Source of the DNA: Salvator merianae
Taxonomy: Eukaryota; Chordata; Lepidosauria; Squamata; Teiidae
Direction: 5' to 3'
DNA: 64,000 nt
Assembly (NCBI GenBank): GCA_003586115.2
Contig: QVOM02000042.1
Coordinates: 73,977,673 to 74,041,672, forward strand
The notes under the pieces: generated by a model
What the model was told of the DNA's origin: nothing
Seen by the model: only the letters and a program-made list of their open reading frames with translations
Databases searched by the model: none
Made by a program: the position numbers and the translations under genes
Shown here: positions 24,326 to 35,350 of the stretch, piece by piece
How the letters are laid out: each line of letters opens with the position of its first letter
How positions within the stretch are numbered: the stretch's first letter is position 1

Positions 24326-24584
24326 AGGAAAAGGAGAAGAGGAGCAGGAGGAGTTGGCTTTTGTACCCCACTTTTCTCACTTTGAGATGACTCAAAGTGG
24401 CTGACAAACCTTCTGTTCTTCTCCCCACAACAGACAGCTTGTGAGGTAGGTGCGGCTGTGAGAACGCAGAACAGAGCTGTGAAGAGCCCAAGGTCACCCA
24501 GCTGGCTTCATGCAGAGTGCAGACTCGAACCAAGAAGTTCCAGATAAGAGTCTGACATGCTAACCGCAAGGCCAAACTGGCTCA
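24326..24584 (-). mobile_element. MIR-like tRNA-derived SINE, near full length
   Basis: On the minus strand the element starts with a tRNA-like head: TGGCCTTGCGGTTAGCATG (A-box region) and GGTTCGAGTCTG at 24521-24532, a near-perfect Pol III B box. A core with CAGCTGGGTGACCTTGGGCT follows, then CACCTACCTCACAAG and TGTTGTGGGGAGAAGAAC, and a 3' end CCACTTTGAGTCATCTC with GTGGGGTACAAAAGCC. It ends in a CTCCT/TCTTC-like microsatellite at 24326-24352. This structure is typical of abundant squamate SINEs. Not an active tRNA gene. Confidence 0.85.
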
Positions 24585-25893
24585 CAAGGGATCAGTACAA
24601 TCTCTAGAAGCTTCCCAGCTGACCTTCAGGATAGCCTCACAATTCTTTTACATGCATCAGGTATGGCCTTTTGCATAAACCAAGCCACAATCAGCTGTCT
24701 CTGTAGGCCTCATGGTAAATGGCAAAGTAATATTTGAGCTGTTTCTGAGCCCTTCTCCTATGCATCTCAGTCATTTCAAGAGTTAGAGAAACACTTCTAA
24801 TCCTGCTTTTCATTACAGAGAGCAAGCAAAGTATTTGGAGTAACACACAAGAAACCTATTCAAAGGTCAAGAAAATAATGAGAAAGGAACCCACTTACAG
24901 AGATTAAGACTATGTTTCCACACAACCTTCAAAAAGCCTTGAAGGGACACTGAAGTCTGCCCACCCCCATAGCACTCCATGCCAAAGGGGCATGAGCAGG
25001 GGGACATGGAGGGACATCAATCCCCCTTCATGGTGCAAAAACTTCAGTGCTTCCTGTACACTGAGCTGGGTCTTCATACCAGGAAAACACCACATTTCCA
25101 TGCAGATCTTTTGCGCTGTGCATGGAGGATAGGGAGGCCCTATAAGCACAGGCATGAAAACTTCAAAATGGCAGCCTCAGAGACGTGGAGCCATGACACC
25201 TTTTCCAAGGCTCCCTGAAGCCCAGGGAGGTCTACAGGGAAGCCCAATCCAGCCTTGAGGCTGGCACTGTCAAGAGTGCCTTCTGTTTCTGTCCCCTTTC
25301 AGTCCTTGCTCAGTTAAAATTGTGCTCCATGTTATGAGTTGCTCATCAGTAATATTGAATTATTTCAGCTGAACTCTGGAGTTCTCCCTCCCATTTTCAA
25401 TATTTTTTCAGATACCTTTAATTGCTGAGCTGAATTTGAGCTACCAAGTATTTTTCCGTTGTGCAAGCATGTGTATGAGGGATAAGCAAGTGAGTAGGAA
25501 GGAGAAAGAGAAAAAGTGCTGGCACACAGTATTGCTTTTAGGGCAATTCTATAGAACAATTATTTGAAATTTATCATGACCAAGCTTTTATGGCTTTAAT
25601 TTAACACATGAACAGTTTCCTGGGTAAACTTTCACTTTAATCCCCATTTCATGGCATATAATAATATGATATCCCCACACAGTGTATTTCCCATTATAAA
25701 GAAAGCTCATGACAGTTCTCAGAAGCTTGCATGTCTCAGGAACTGTATCAAACTTCTGCTCAAACTCTGTTCCATTTCAAAAAAATGAAGCAGAAGAAAA
25801 CTATGTTGCCTGAACAATGTTGCTGCAGCTGTGAGTAAACATACAGGAAATTGCATTTATGAAGTTCTGTCAATTTTCCTAAAACAGAATGGC

Positions 25894-25937
<44 letters not shown>

Positions 25938-27089
25938 CGTTTGTAACACAGACTAGGTTGGCTTATGTTGGGTAAGATTCTTATACAGATGATTGTTTAC
26001 TTCAGTCCAAATGGCTAAAATAAAAACTGAGCTGCCATTACCATATGTCTTTTTATTCTAATATCTACTAAGACTATCACTATAAGGCCACATCTGCCTA
26101 GCTGCGATGGGAGGCACCTGGGGGTGGGCACCTCCATGGAGACACTCTCTCCCAACTTTGCTGGGCTCTTCCTCATATCCACATCTGGTGATGTGGATAC
26201 CAAGCAAAGCAGGAGACCCTCAAGCCCAGGCACCTCAGGTGGGGGTTGCCCTCTTCACTAACAATTGTGACATGACGGCTGAGATCCTTCCCTTAGGTGT
26301 CTTTGGAGGTAAATGGAGACATAGCTTAAGAGATGCATGCATCAGCTATGGTACGCTTCCTATACAGCAGAAGGGTACGGTTAATGCATAGCACAGTTAT
26401 GTCATATCCTGCATTGTTCATTGGCTGCTACCAAAAAAACCAAAAAAGTTAAAAGATACGACAGAGTGGCAGCAATTCCATACTGCTTGACAGCAATCTG
26501 TTTTATAGAAATAGAGAGCACTTCTTTTTCCACAGTTCTAAGGACCTATCTGTACTATTATAACAGCTCTTACAACAATTAGAAGAGAAGTCCCATGAAT
26601 GGCCATGAACTAATCAAGCGCATGGCAGCTGCCCCTAACAGTCAGCCAAACAAATTTATATCCTGCTCTTCATCAGCCTGCTTCTGTTGTCACAATGCCT
26701 ATGGAACCCATGGAGAGCTGGAAATGCCACACCTGCCCAGGTACTTCAATTTTGAAGCACAACATGGGAATCAACGCATTTGACCATGTCACTCCCATGT
26801 CACTGCAGAGGTGGCACTTATGACACATCTGGCAGTATCCTTTAAGATCCTTCTCAACACTCAGGGCAAAACACTGGTCAGTTCTAGCTTTTGCCAGAAT
26901 CCTTTTTCTTCTTACCCTTCTACCTTTTCCTCATACATAGAGGCAAAATGAACAAGAAAGAGCAGCATGATCAATAGGGTCCAAGGACTGGCATTGGTGT
27001 CCTTACTAAGATAAGGACTTCAGTGGATGGCTAACAGTGGTGATCCTTGAACTTTATTGTCCCAATGGAGAGTTAGGACCATCAAGGCA
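24585..27089. other. Gene-free stretch
   Basis: No exon recognised. 24908-25260 is GC-richer, starts ATGTTTCCACACAACC (P2-like end) and contains the complementary pair CCACCCCCATAGCACTCCAT / ATGGAGGATAGG-like blocks, probably another worn DNA element. 26090-26350 is similar. The rest is unassigned. Confidence 0.4.
25897..25934. repeat. (GA)n microsatellite
   Basis: About 19 uninterrupted AG units, a candidate polymorphic marker. Confidence 0.95.
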
Positions 27090-27427
27090 GAGAGTTAGGA
27101 CCATTAAGGAGAAGTATGTTTTTCATTGGTCTATGGAATTTACTACCAGAAGAGGTGGTGATAGCAACCAGCCTGGATAGCTTTAAGAAAAAAAGGATTA
27201 GACAAATTCACAGAGGACAGGAGTATCAGCTATAACTGATGCCTAGGTACTGCCTCCAGGTTGGAGAGACAGGCAGAATGCCTCTAAAGGCCATTTGCAG
27301 GGACTCGAGAGCAGGTGAAGGTTTTGCCTTCATCTTCTACTTGAGAATGCCCAGAAGCCCATAGTGGCGGGCCACTGTGTGAGATACAGTGCTGGACTAG
27401 ATGGCCTGCAGTTCTTATGTTCTTAAG
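27090..27427 (+). mobile_element. CR1 LINE 3' end
   Basis: The frame around 27130-27230 corresponds to the extreme C-terminus of the CR1 ORF (trp-asn-x-leu-pro-glu-glu-val-type sequence: TGGAATTTACTACCAGAAG, then AGCTTTAAG and ATTAGACAAATTCA). It is followed by the 3' UTR with GTTGGAGAGACAGGCAGAAT, GCCTCTAAAGGCCATTTGCA, ACTTGAGAATGCCCAGAAG, CTGGACTAGATGGCC and the octamer-like tail GTTCTTATGTTCTTA. Just upstream a 22-bp unit AGAGTTAGGACCAT is duplicated. Same subfamily as 29395-29585, 33240-33482 and 57225-57494. Confidence 0.85.
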
Positions 27428-28386
27428 TTTACTGATAGGCCCAAGTAAAAAAAACCAAAAAACTATGTGACATCAGCACTCTAATATGCCCAGATAACAT
27501 ATTCTCCAATGTTTCCTTCCCCTATTTGCAATATTTTTCTCACTATGCTATAATAAAGCTATTTCTTTAAAATGCATCAGTTGTTCCCTGCAAAGTCTTT
27601 TAATGATTACATGTTCGTATTAGACCCTTTGCTAGGACGTACCAATTTCCTGCTTGCTAACATAACTAGTGGTTGCTGATTTTAAGACCTCAGGAACCCA
27701 GAAACAATAAATATTAAATTTTTTCTCAAAGGATGACATTCCCTTGAACTTTAGAAAATTAGGTCCGTAAAACGGATGATAAATCAGATGATGTTAGATC
27801 TGACACAGAGCTTTGTGTATACAAAAACAGATACACAAACTACTCAAAAATCTGCAGTTGCTAAAGAAAATACGCTAACAAAACGTCATCCACTGCCACA
27901 AAGATGACTTATCACAGAGTCACTGTCTGTCAGGTCTCATTCCCTCCATGGCCCCACTGTGTGTGCTTTTAGACCACTATTTAGATATTTTATATAATCA
28001 GTATCTGGAACTTCATAAATGGCAATAGAATAAGAGCCACTGTTAGACTGATTCAGATGAGTAGGTGTAAAAGATGTTTATTAAGCTTGCAAATGTTGAA
28101 CTGTTGACAAAACATTGAGTTTAGATGGAGAAGGACTCCTTTCCTCTGAGCCTCATTCTCAGCCCCACTAAACCAATTTGTGATAGATATTCCACCCTGA
28201 CATTACCCCAAGCTGCTATCCATAGCCTATTGACTGATTTTCAGATTAGTTAAATTCATGATAACCTATGTGAGAAAATGCCTCCACATCTGGTAGTTCT
28301 CATACTAGTGTTTCTTTCAAGACATGATTTTTCTGGTAGGGGGGAAGCAGGGTCGGAAAACCATTGCAGCCAGCTCACTTAAAACT
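27428..28386. other. Gene-free stretch, nothing recognised
   Basis: AT-rich unassigned DNA with short random frames. Confidence 0.5.
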
Positions 28387-28590
28387 AAGGCTGCATTCAT
28401 ATACAGGTTTGTTTTTTCAAAGCATCTCTGAGGCAACTTAGAGACGGCTTAGAGATATTTTGCAGATGAGATTGCTCGTGTGCCAATTTGCCCCTCACCA
28501 TGGATATTCTAGGACAGAAAAGATGGATTAGAGATGGGAAATGAAGTTGGAAGCTGTCAAATGGAATAGTGATTAAGGGCACTTCCACAG
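28387..28590. mobile_element. DNA element, family P5, diverged copy
   Basis: It starts AAGGCTGCATTCATATACAG and contains ATCTCTGAGGCAACTTAGAG, comparable with the CAGGTGGCTCAGAAACAGC block of the P5 copy at 20936, then GAAAAGATGGATTAGAGATG as in the copy at 43.4 kb (GAAAAGATGGATTAGTGATG). The right end is not clear. Confidence 0.5.
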
Positions 28591-29394
28591 AATTATCTCA
28601 CAGTCCACAATCTTAAATATGTATAAATATGTATTAAGACTCATTTCACTTGTTAACCCCACCAGAAAATTTGCTATACAAGCACTAGTGGCTGTTGATT
28701 TCAAGTTCTCAGAGGCATGGAAACAACAAACAGTAAAGCTGCAATCACACTGGGCCTAAGGCATGCCTGAAGGGCATGACATCCATACCCTGATGGTGCC
28801 CCTGGACACAATGCACCTCGGGGGGTTCTTGAGAGTGAGCAAGTGCCGTTGGTGGTATCCGCACAGTGGAAAAAAAGCACTCTGAGCTGCTCTTGAGCTC
28901 TTGCACTACTGCTGTGTAGACACACAGTAGTCATGTGAGTGATTCACCTTCACTGCACTCTGCCAGGATGCATTATTCAACACACTAAAAAGGCTGACTT
29001 TGGGGGTTATTTATGGCATATTGAAAAATATGCCCTTGCTGTCCTTTTGAAACTGGAGAACTTCCACTTCCCAGCTTTGAAGAGAGCAAGATGGTGAGGT
29101 ATGTGTGGCATGCAGATTCCATGCATCTTGCCTCTGGGGCAGGAGAAATCACTTCCGCTAGCAAGTCACTATAATACTCTATCATGGGTATTACATGTCA
29201 TGTTTTATAAACATCCATGAAAACATGGTTGGAGGGTGAGAAATACTTTATACAAATGAAGTGGGTAAATTTTTGCGTGTTTGTGCATCTACCATTAGTT
29301 CTGAGCTGATGGCATATTTCAACCTAGGAGCACCTTGGATCTCTGATCCTTCCATTGTGGATTTTGTGAATGTGCATCTACATCTAAAGACCAT
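28591..29394. other. Gene-free stretch
   Basis: No exon. 28737-28925 opens with AGCTGCAATCACACTGGG, similar to a P5 terminus, and is GC-richer, suggesting another decayed element whose right end (CTGTGTAGACACACAGTAG) is only loosely matched. Confidence 0.4.
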
Positions 29395-29585
29395 GCAATG
29401 GATTGGACAGATTCACAAAGGTCAGGAGTATCAGTGGTTACTAGAACGGATGCCTAGGTACTGCCTCCAGTTGGAAAGACAGGCAGGATGCCTGTAAAAC
29501 CCATATGTGGGGAGTCAAGAGCAGCTGAAGATTTTTATTCTTTTTATTCTGCTTGAGAATGCCCAGAAGCAAGATGTTCTTATGC
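29395..29585 (+). mobile_element. CR1 LINE 3'-UTR fragment
   Basis: ATTGGACAGATTCACAAAGG, then GATGCCTAGGTACTGCCTCC, AGACAGGCAGGATGCC, CTTGAGAATGCCCAGAAGC and a short GTTCTTATG tail are collinear with 27210-27427, but the segment before the tail is deleted. Confidence 0.8.
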
Positions 29586-29697
29586 AAAGTAAATTCTTTC
29601 CATGAAGTACATATTTGCTGGTTCCCCATTCTTACAAAAATCTACTCTCAAGGTTTGGAATACACTCTACAACAGTGTAGAAAGTAGAACAGAAGGA

Positions 29698-29830
29698 ACT
29701 GGCCACACCTAAACTTTAATCTGCCTTTAATGAACCTCAGGAGTGAAGAGAACGCATCAGCAAAGTGATTAGCCATTTTTCTTGTGCATTAACTAATCCA
29801 AAGATGTGTTTTCTGAAAAGAGGATACAAT
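29698..29830 (+). mobile_element. DNA element, family P4, half copy
   Basis: CCACACCTAAACTTTAATC, then TGCCTTTAATGAACC, is one P4 terminus. GAGAACGCATCAGCAAAGTG and ATTAGCCATTTTTCTTG match the reverse complement of 16140-16200. The second terminus is not found. Confidence 0.6.
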
Positions 29831-30794
29831 TAAGTCAGAAAGCATTTTTTACCCCTATAGTGTGTTGAAGTTTTAGGGGTGTTTCTCAATTGTATTTTAG
29901 GAACTTGGGGAAAAAAGTCAGCAAATGAGTTGAGGCAGAATATACAAAGTCATTTTTTCTGCACTGAAAGCATATTACTTCTTCCAGTACTGGTGTTTCT
30001 TTGGTGTGTGCATATTGCAAATTTATGAAGGATGGATATGAGTGTTTAAAGGATAGAGGTGTTCCATCCCTTTTCCTCTTGGGAAGACAACCAGTCATCT
30101 ATTGTGGTGGGGTATTGCAGCCCAAGATTCATAGCTTGCTAAGGGAAGGAACATGTTTTTCCCTTCAGTCTTTTTTTATAATTTGAAGTTTTGGTCAATA
30201 GCACTCTATTAGATGTCCTAACCAAGCTATATAGTTATGCTATTAAACCTGATTCCAGTTAACAATACTAACTATAGCTACAAAGACGAGGCCAGGGAAA
30301 CATGCAACTGGGTGTAATTAAAAATAGACAAGCACAGAAACATACCTGCTCAGAGATACACAGGTTCAGTTTTGCACAGAAGTAGACAGCCACAAGCCCA
30401 CTTGTGCATAAGAGCAATAAAAGGAAAGAGGATGAGAGCTTTTGCACAGAAACAAAAAGCAAAGAAAAAGTTTGATTGATTGTTCAGACCAATCATTTAC
30501 AGTGGTAGGGAAGATTTTTAGCTGGGACATGATAGGGGGCAGAGCAACGCTTTGCACATTAAACATGGTACTTGCATTGGTGTGTCAGGAAAACAAGCAC
30601 ACTGAATGTGCATTATCTATTTTTGATCTGTTCTCTCCTGAAGTGAAATGCAAGCAAATTTCCTTTTAAAGCTGGAGAGAAGGCTTATTGGTTACTGGGG
30701 CCTTAGACTCAGGTCAGAACTTTCCTCTCCCTGGAGTGGATTGAAATTCTGATGTGAAAAACAAAAGCAAATCATTGTTTTTCAGTTCAATATG
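29831..30794. other. Gene-free stretch, nothing recognised
   Basis: AT-rich; short frames only. Confidence 0.5.
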
Positions 30795-31470
30795 CTATGC
30801 TAGTAGTAAAACTTTATTACAGTTGAAGACCAGCAGATTACAATAAAAACATAAACTGAAAAGAAACAAGGACAACAGGCTGTGTTGTTACGTTATAGAT
30901 AAAATAATTCTAAGTCCTGTAGGCTAGATAGCAAAATTTTGCCTGCTTGTAAGAAGAAGCTTGGTATAGGTATTATCTGAGCATACTGGATGTCACAGGA
31001 TCAGAAGGATTGGTTTATATCACAGGTCTCAGAATGGGTCACGAGTATAGAAAAATATGGGAAATGCTTTCAGCTTCACCAGATATGCAAGGGCATAGGC
31101 ATTTAGAGTCTGAGAGATGTAAGTATTCTAGTCACAATGATGGTAGTGCATCAAAATGTGCTGTGGTAAGAGCCCAACAGTATTAGTAGGAGATAGCATA
31201 AAGGTAATTGACCAGGAAGTCATTAATTTCCTCTCTTAGTGCTCTGTGGATAAGGGTCTGAAGTCTTTTTCTATATCAGAGATCTGCTGGTGAAAAATAA
31301 CTTTTGCCTCATTGCATTCTGGAAAATATAAGTATTCCAGTGAAAGACCCATTTCACTTATTTTTTGGGTAATACCTTTGAGCCAGGAAGACTGAAAGTT
31401 GTCTTGGAAAATCAAGGCAAATGGGCAAATTCAGGACAAAAGCTCACATTTAACCAATAAGAGATTATCT
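30795..31470 (-). mobile_element. Possible degenerate LINE, minus orientation
   Basis: The left border TAAAACTTTATTACAGTTGA, then TTACAATAAAAACATAAAC, resembles the reverse complement of a LINE 3' end. The interior read on the minus strand gives broken stretches such as a Cys-rich CLCPCISGE-like segment near 31080-31100, as in the C-terminal zinc-knuckle-like region of some LINE ORFs. Frames are heavily damaged and no RT motif is visible, so the family is open (an R4/Dong-like LINE is one candidate). Confidence 0.3.
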
Positions 31471-31479
31471 ACGTTATTT

Positions 31480-31523
31480 TAAGTCTTCGAATGCAATAAA
31501 TGTTGATTGATTGAATGAATGAA
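31480..31523 (+). repeat. LINE-like tail, (ATTG)n/(AATG)n
   Basis: GAATGCAATAAATGTTGATT followed by GATTGAATGAATGAATAAG is the kind of ATTG/AATG tandem tail found behind several reptile LINE 3' ends. No body identified upstream. Confidence 0.4.
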
Positions 31524-32117
31524 TAAGAGAGAATAGCAAACTATGCTCTTGTCTCAACTTTACTTCAAGTCTCAGGGTGACATTTGAAACACATCTTGGA
31601 GAAGAAAAAAGAGATCTTAAAAATCCTGACTGAACATTCAAGTTTGAAAGGGACTTGAAGTTGGCATATGTTGTTGTGCTAGATACTTTAAATATGCTAT
31701 GTTTTAAAAGGAAAGAAAATAGAGATCATCAAGACACACTTCAAGACTCATTCACATTGAATCAAAGCATAAAATTGCTAACCAGACAATATTTTGCTGA
31801 TCCAACAGTAAAACTGTGTTCTGCAAGGACCTGTACGGTAAATTTGACTCTGGATGTGGTCTGTCCCATCACATGAGGTAGTATCGTGGCACTATAGAAG
31901 CACTAATTCAAATTTAGCCCCTCTTAAACACTGTGTTAAAATGGTTTCTAGAATCCTGCACAAAGTAGAGCACCACAGTGTACAGATGTGACTTCTGCAA
32001 TACTTGTCTTAAAGCAGCTCTGCCATAAGCAATTCAATAGCTGTTAGAATTATTCGCAATGTAATCCCCAAGAACACAATTAATAGAAAAGAATCCAGTA
32101 CAGTTGTGGTGTCAATG
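31524..32117. other. Gene-free stretch, nothing recognised
   Basis: Unassigned AT-rich DNA. Confidence 0.5.
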
Positions 32118-32525
32118 GGTGCCTCCAGACTAGACGCAGACTAAAACCCACAATTGTCCTGGGATTACATTGGGAATGCCACACATGATTGTGGCATTCC
32201 CAATACAATCCCAGGATTTGGAGGCAATATTTTGTAAAATCGTTATTAAAGGAAATCCAGCACCAATGCCATCTGCTGTCTCCTTTCATGATTGTGTCTT
32301 TTCCAAATAACCAAATGTCTGCCAAGCATGCAAAAAACAGAGAGAAGTGGATGGGCACTTGACTGACATCTGGGTATTTGCAAGAGGAACAACCACAAAA
32401 GGAGCTGGCAGATGGAGGTAAGAGCCTGATATTGCCTCCTATGTCTACTATAGGGATGGTGAGAGGCAATTATAGGATCTTCTTTAGATCCTGGAATTGC
32501 CTCCTGCCATATGAAGGCACTCTGT
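32118..32525 (-). mobile_element. DNA element, family P6, full-length inverted copy
   Basis: The left end GGGTGCCTCCAGAC is related to the reverse complement of the right end (GCCTCCTGCCATATGAAGGC, then ACTC). The interior has a strong hairpin at 32168-32204 (ATTGGGAATGCCACA paired with TGTGGCATTCCCAAT) and the block GGATCTTCTTTAGATCC at 32477. Read on the minus strand it is collinear with 13912-14240. About 408 bp. The 120- and 129-codon frames over it follow the repeat and are not genes. Confidence 0.62.
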
Positions 32526-33239
32526 TCAAAGGGCTTACTTATGATAAGCCATAGAAAAATAGTTTTACCATGAGTTTTCGCAGTACCAAAACAGGATGAG
32601 GGGGACAAACAGACAATTTCTTATAGAGCATCACCCCTGAACCAGTAATTGTGGTTTGTTCCACTTCAAAAAAACATATCAGTAAGACAAGACTAACCTT
32701 ATCAGAAAGCAGAACAAACCACAATCTCTTGTCCTGCCATAATCCTGGGCCACCAAATGTAGTTTGCTTCCTTCCAGCATGAACCAAAAAAATAGGGAGG
32801 AATGAAGTGAAAGCTAATCAATCACGCTATGTGGCTTACTGTGACATTCAAAGTCACTTTAAGATTACAACCCTAAACAAAAAGTCTTAGTAAGATTTGC
32901 TTCTGAGGAGATATGCATAGTCTTAGAAGACTACTGGATGACAAGGCTGTTGAAACAAAGTGTGATCGTGTTAGAGTGGCACTGGGTTATCACAAGGGTA
33001 TATTTAACGTATGAAATATATACTCCATAACCTGATAAGAAGGCAGGAAAAAAAAAATACTGGACTGTATTTTAGAAGTTGTGAAAAGTTTGTCAGAAAA
33101 CACCATCACCAAACTACAGGAAATCCTATGTCTAATTTTTTTTCTAGTCTAGATATTATTTGAATAAATATATCAAACTGAATCAGAAAGAAGCAAAATA
33201 TATCAAGTGTTATGAACACCCAGCATATGAAAGAGTGAG
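32526..33239. other. Gene-free stretch, nothing recognised
   Basis: A pair of ACCACAATC/GTGGTTTGTT-type blocks near 32650 and 32715 is self-complementary, otherwise unassigned. Confidence 0.45.
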
Positions 33240-33482
33240 AAACATAACATAAGAAGAGCCCTGCTTGTTCAGGACACAGTCCATCTAGTCCAGCATCCTG
33301 TCTCACACAGTGGCCCACCAATTGCTTCTGGGATTCTCCAGCAGAAGGTGAAGGCTAAACCTTCACCTGCTCTCAACTCCTTGCAAATGGCCTTTAGAGG
33401 CATCCTGCCTGTTTCTCCAATCCTGAAGCAGTATCTAGGCATCACTTCTAACAGCCATTGATATATCTGTCCTCTGTGAAAG
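33240..33482 (-). mobile_element. CR1 LINE 3'-UTR, inverted copy
   Basis: On the plus strand it begins with the reverse-complemented tail AACATAACATAAGAAGAGCC, then TCCATCTAGTCCAGCATCCT, GGGATTCTCCAGCAGAAGG, TTTAGAGGCATCCTGCC and TATCTAGGCATCA. It is the reverse complement of the CR1 3' region at 27.2-27.4 kb. Confidence 0.85.
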
Positions 33483-33517
33483 ATAAAGGATTAACAAAAT
33501 CAATACACTGGAAATCT

Positions 33518-33871
33518 TAGGCTGCTTCAACATACATGTATTTTTTTTTTTTTTTAAATGGCTCAGGAACAACTTATAGATGATAGCATCTGCATACTAC
33601 TGCCTTAATCCACATTAAAGATCAACTTATTTTAATTCATGTGTATTATTGTTATTCTATGTTTTTGTTTGTATATTTATATGACTATAATGATTTGTTC
33701 TCTGGACTAATCAGTAAAAGTTCTCTCACATCAAAGGTCAGAAAATGCCCTTCCAAAATGCAGTCTCTGACCCTTAATGAGAATTACAGTTGGAATGGGA
33801 ATACTAGTGTCAAGCTACCAGCTTTAAGCTACTTTTGAACTGATTTTCAAATGGGTGCAGATGCAGCCTAA
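33518..33871. mobile_element. DNA element, family P5-like, 354 bp
   Basis: Ends: TTAGGCTGCTTCAACATAC on the left, GGGTGCAGATGCAGCCTAA on the right, inverted repeats with few mismatches. A 16-base T run (33541-33556) follows the left end and ATGGCTCAGGAACAACTTA resembles the P5 block GTGGCTCAGAAACAGCTTA. No coding capacity. Confidence 0.6.
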
Positions 33872-35221
33872 GTGAGAACAGAATCAATTAAAAAATAATG
33901 ACTTACAGTCATCCAAAATGATCATGCCATATCCCCATCATTTGTATAAATAGTTACATGCCACAAAGCTTATTAGTTCTGTAACTGGCCTAGCAAGGTC
34001 TTCTTTTCTATGGCAAATGGGAACTGCAGTAATAAAATGCATCATAACAAAGGTTACATATTATCTTTTCTATAGATCTAAAAATATTAAATCATTATTC
34101 CAGGAAGTCTTCTATCAATGCATTGGACAGGCCTAGCCCTGCTTGACTTCTCAATATATTGTATATTTAATCAGAAATAAGCCCTCTTGAGTTTGATGGA
34201 ACTCTGCAGTGTTTGGAGAAGTACCTATTTCATAAAACAGCAATTTAAAGTCTATTGGAGAAAGCCAATGATCACTTTTACAATATCTCAGGAATGCTTT
34301 TAAAAAACTGTAATGTGATTAAATTCAGAACTCATTTATCTACCTTTTATACATATAAAAGACACTTCCTAACATTCTGGCTCATTCTAGCATTGCCAAC
34401 AGCTGGAAAAGCAGCCTTTATTCTCAGTAGCTGGAATCACCAGAGGGAGTAAGCAGGCTGAACCTTTATCCTAATAGTATTTCCAAATGCACACTTCCAG
34501 TATCTTCCATATGAATGAAACACAGCCATTTACACACAGAGGGGAAAGTTCTGAAAATAGAGACAGTGCTACTAAGAGAACAAAACCTGCCCTCCAGCTT
34601 AGCATCCAACTTCCTTGATAGGGATCCTCTGGGGCCATGCCATAACATGTACCTTTTATCACAAGAAGCCACAGAGGCAAAATTCACACCCTGGTTGCCT
34701 TTTTTCTACATCAGGGTCCAGGTAAAAATAACAGGAACTTTGATCAGTTTTACATAATTGCTATGCTGTGACTCCTGAATCTTTCTTAAAGAAAGAGTTC
34801 CCTTTACCACTACAATGTAGGCAGAAATAAGCCTCATGGTAAATTTTAGCATTGAAAATATTCCCATCACATCTGTTTTAAAAGTATGTTTTTGAAGGAA
34901 TCTTCCCTCCAGAATGTATCAGCTGCTTACTGAGCACTGACCTCTTAAGGAAATGGAAAGATATTACACCTCATAGTATAAGCGTCCTCTTCTCTGTTCC
35001 TTCTTACTCCACACGGAAACACTGAAGGTTACAAAACTGATCCATATGTCATAAGGTAATTTGTTTCTCTCTTTTAAGTATGCTGCAATCATGTCCTCTT
35101 TGCCTTCTTGTATGCAATACTGTAATGTGCGCTGAATTTACAGGAAAGCTTCAAATTTGATGAATGCAGTTTTGATTACTGTTTTCCCATTACGCTACAA
35201 ACAATAATTACTACACTTTGG
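33872..35221. other. Gene-free stretch, nothing recognised
   Basis: AT-rich, no repeat assigned, no exon signal. Confidence 0.5.
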
Positions 35222-35350
35222 GGCTGCAAAACCAGACATCATTTACTTATTCCACTATTTTGGGATATTCTGGAATAATGCACTCTTGGGAGTGTTTTAT
35301 TCCAGAATATCCAAAAATAGTGGAATAAGTAAGCAACATCTGGATGCAGC
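35222..35350. mobile_element. Fold-back MITE, near-perfect 129-bp palindrome
   Basis: The left arm GGCTGCAAAACCAGAC, TTACTTATTCCACTATTTTG and GGATATTCTGGAATAA is mirrored by the right arm (reverse complement GGCTGCATCCAGATG, TTACTTATTCCACTATTTTT, GGATATTCTGGAATAA) around a small loop near CACTCTTGGGAGTG at 35281-35294. The terminus GGCTGCATCCAGA is the same as in P1. A transcript or single strand would form one long hairpin. Confidence 0.85.

Noticed and set aside
24326..24584. Functional tRNA gene on the minus strand
   Set aside because: The A and B boxes belong to a SINE head; the sequence continues into a SINE core and tail, and no acceptor stem closes.
32080..32608. 129- and 120-codon overlapping minus-strand frames
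   Set aside because: Both lie in a P6 element with hairpins, and their translations contain no known motif.
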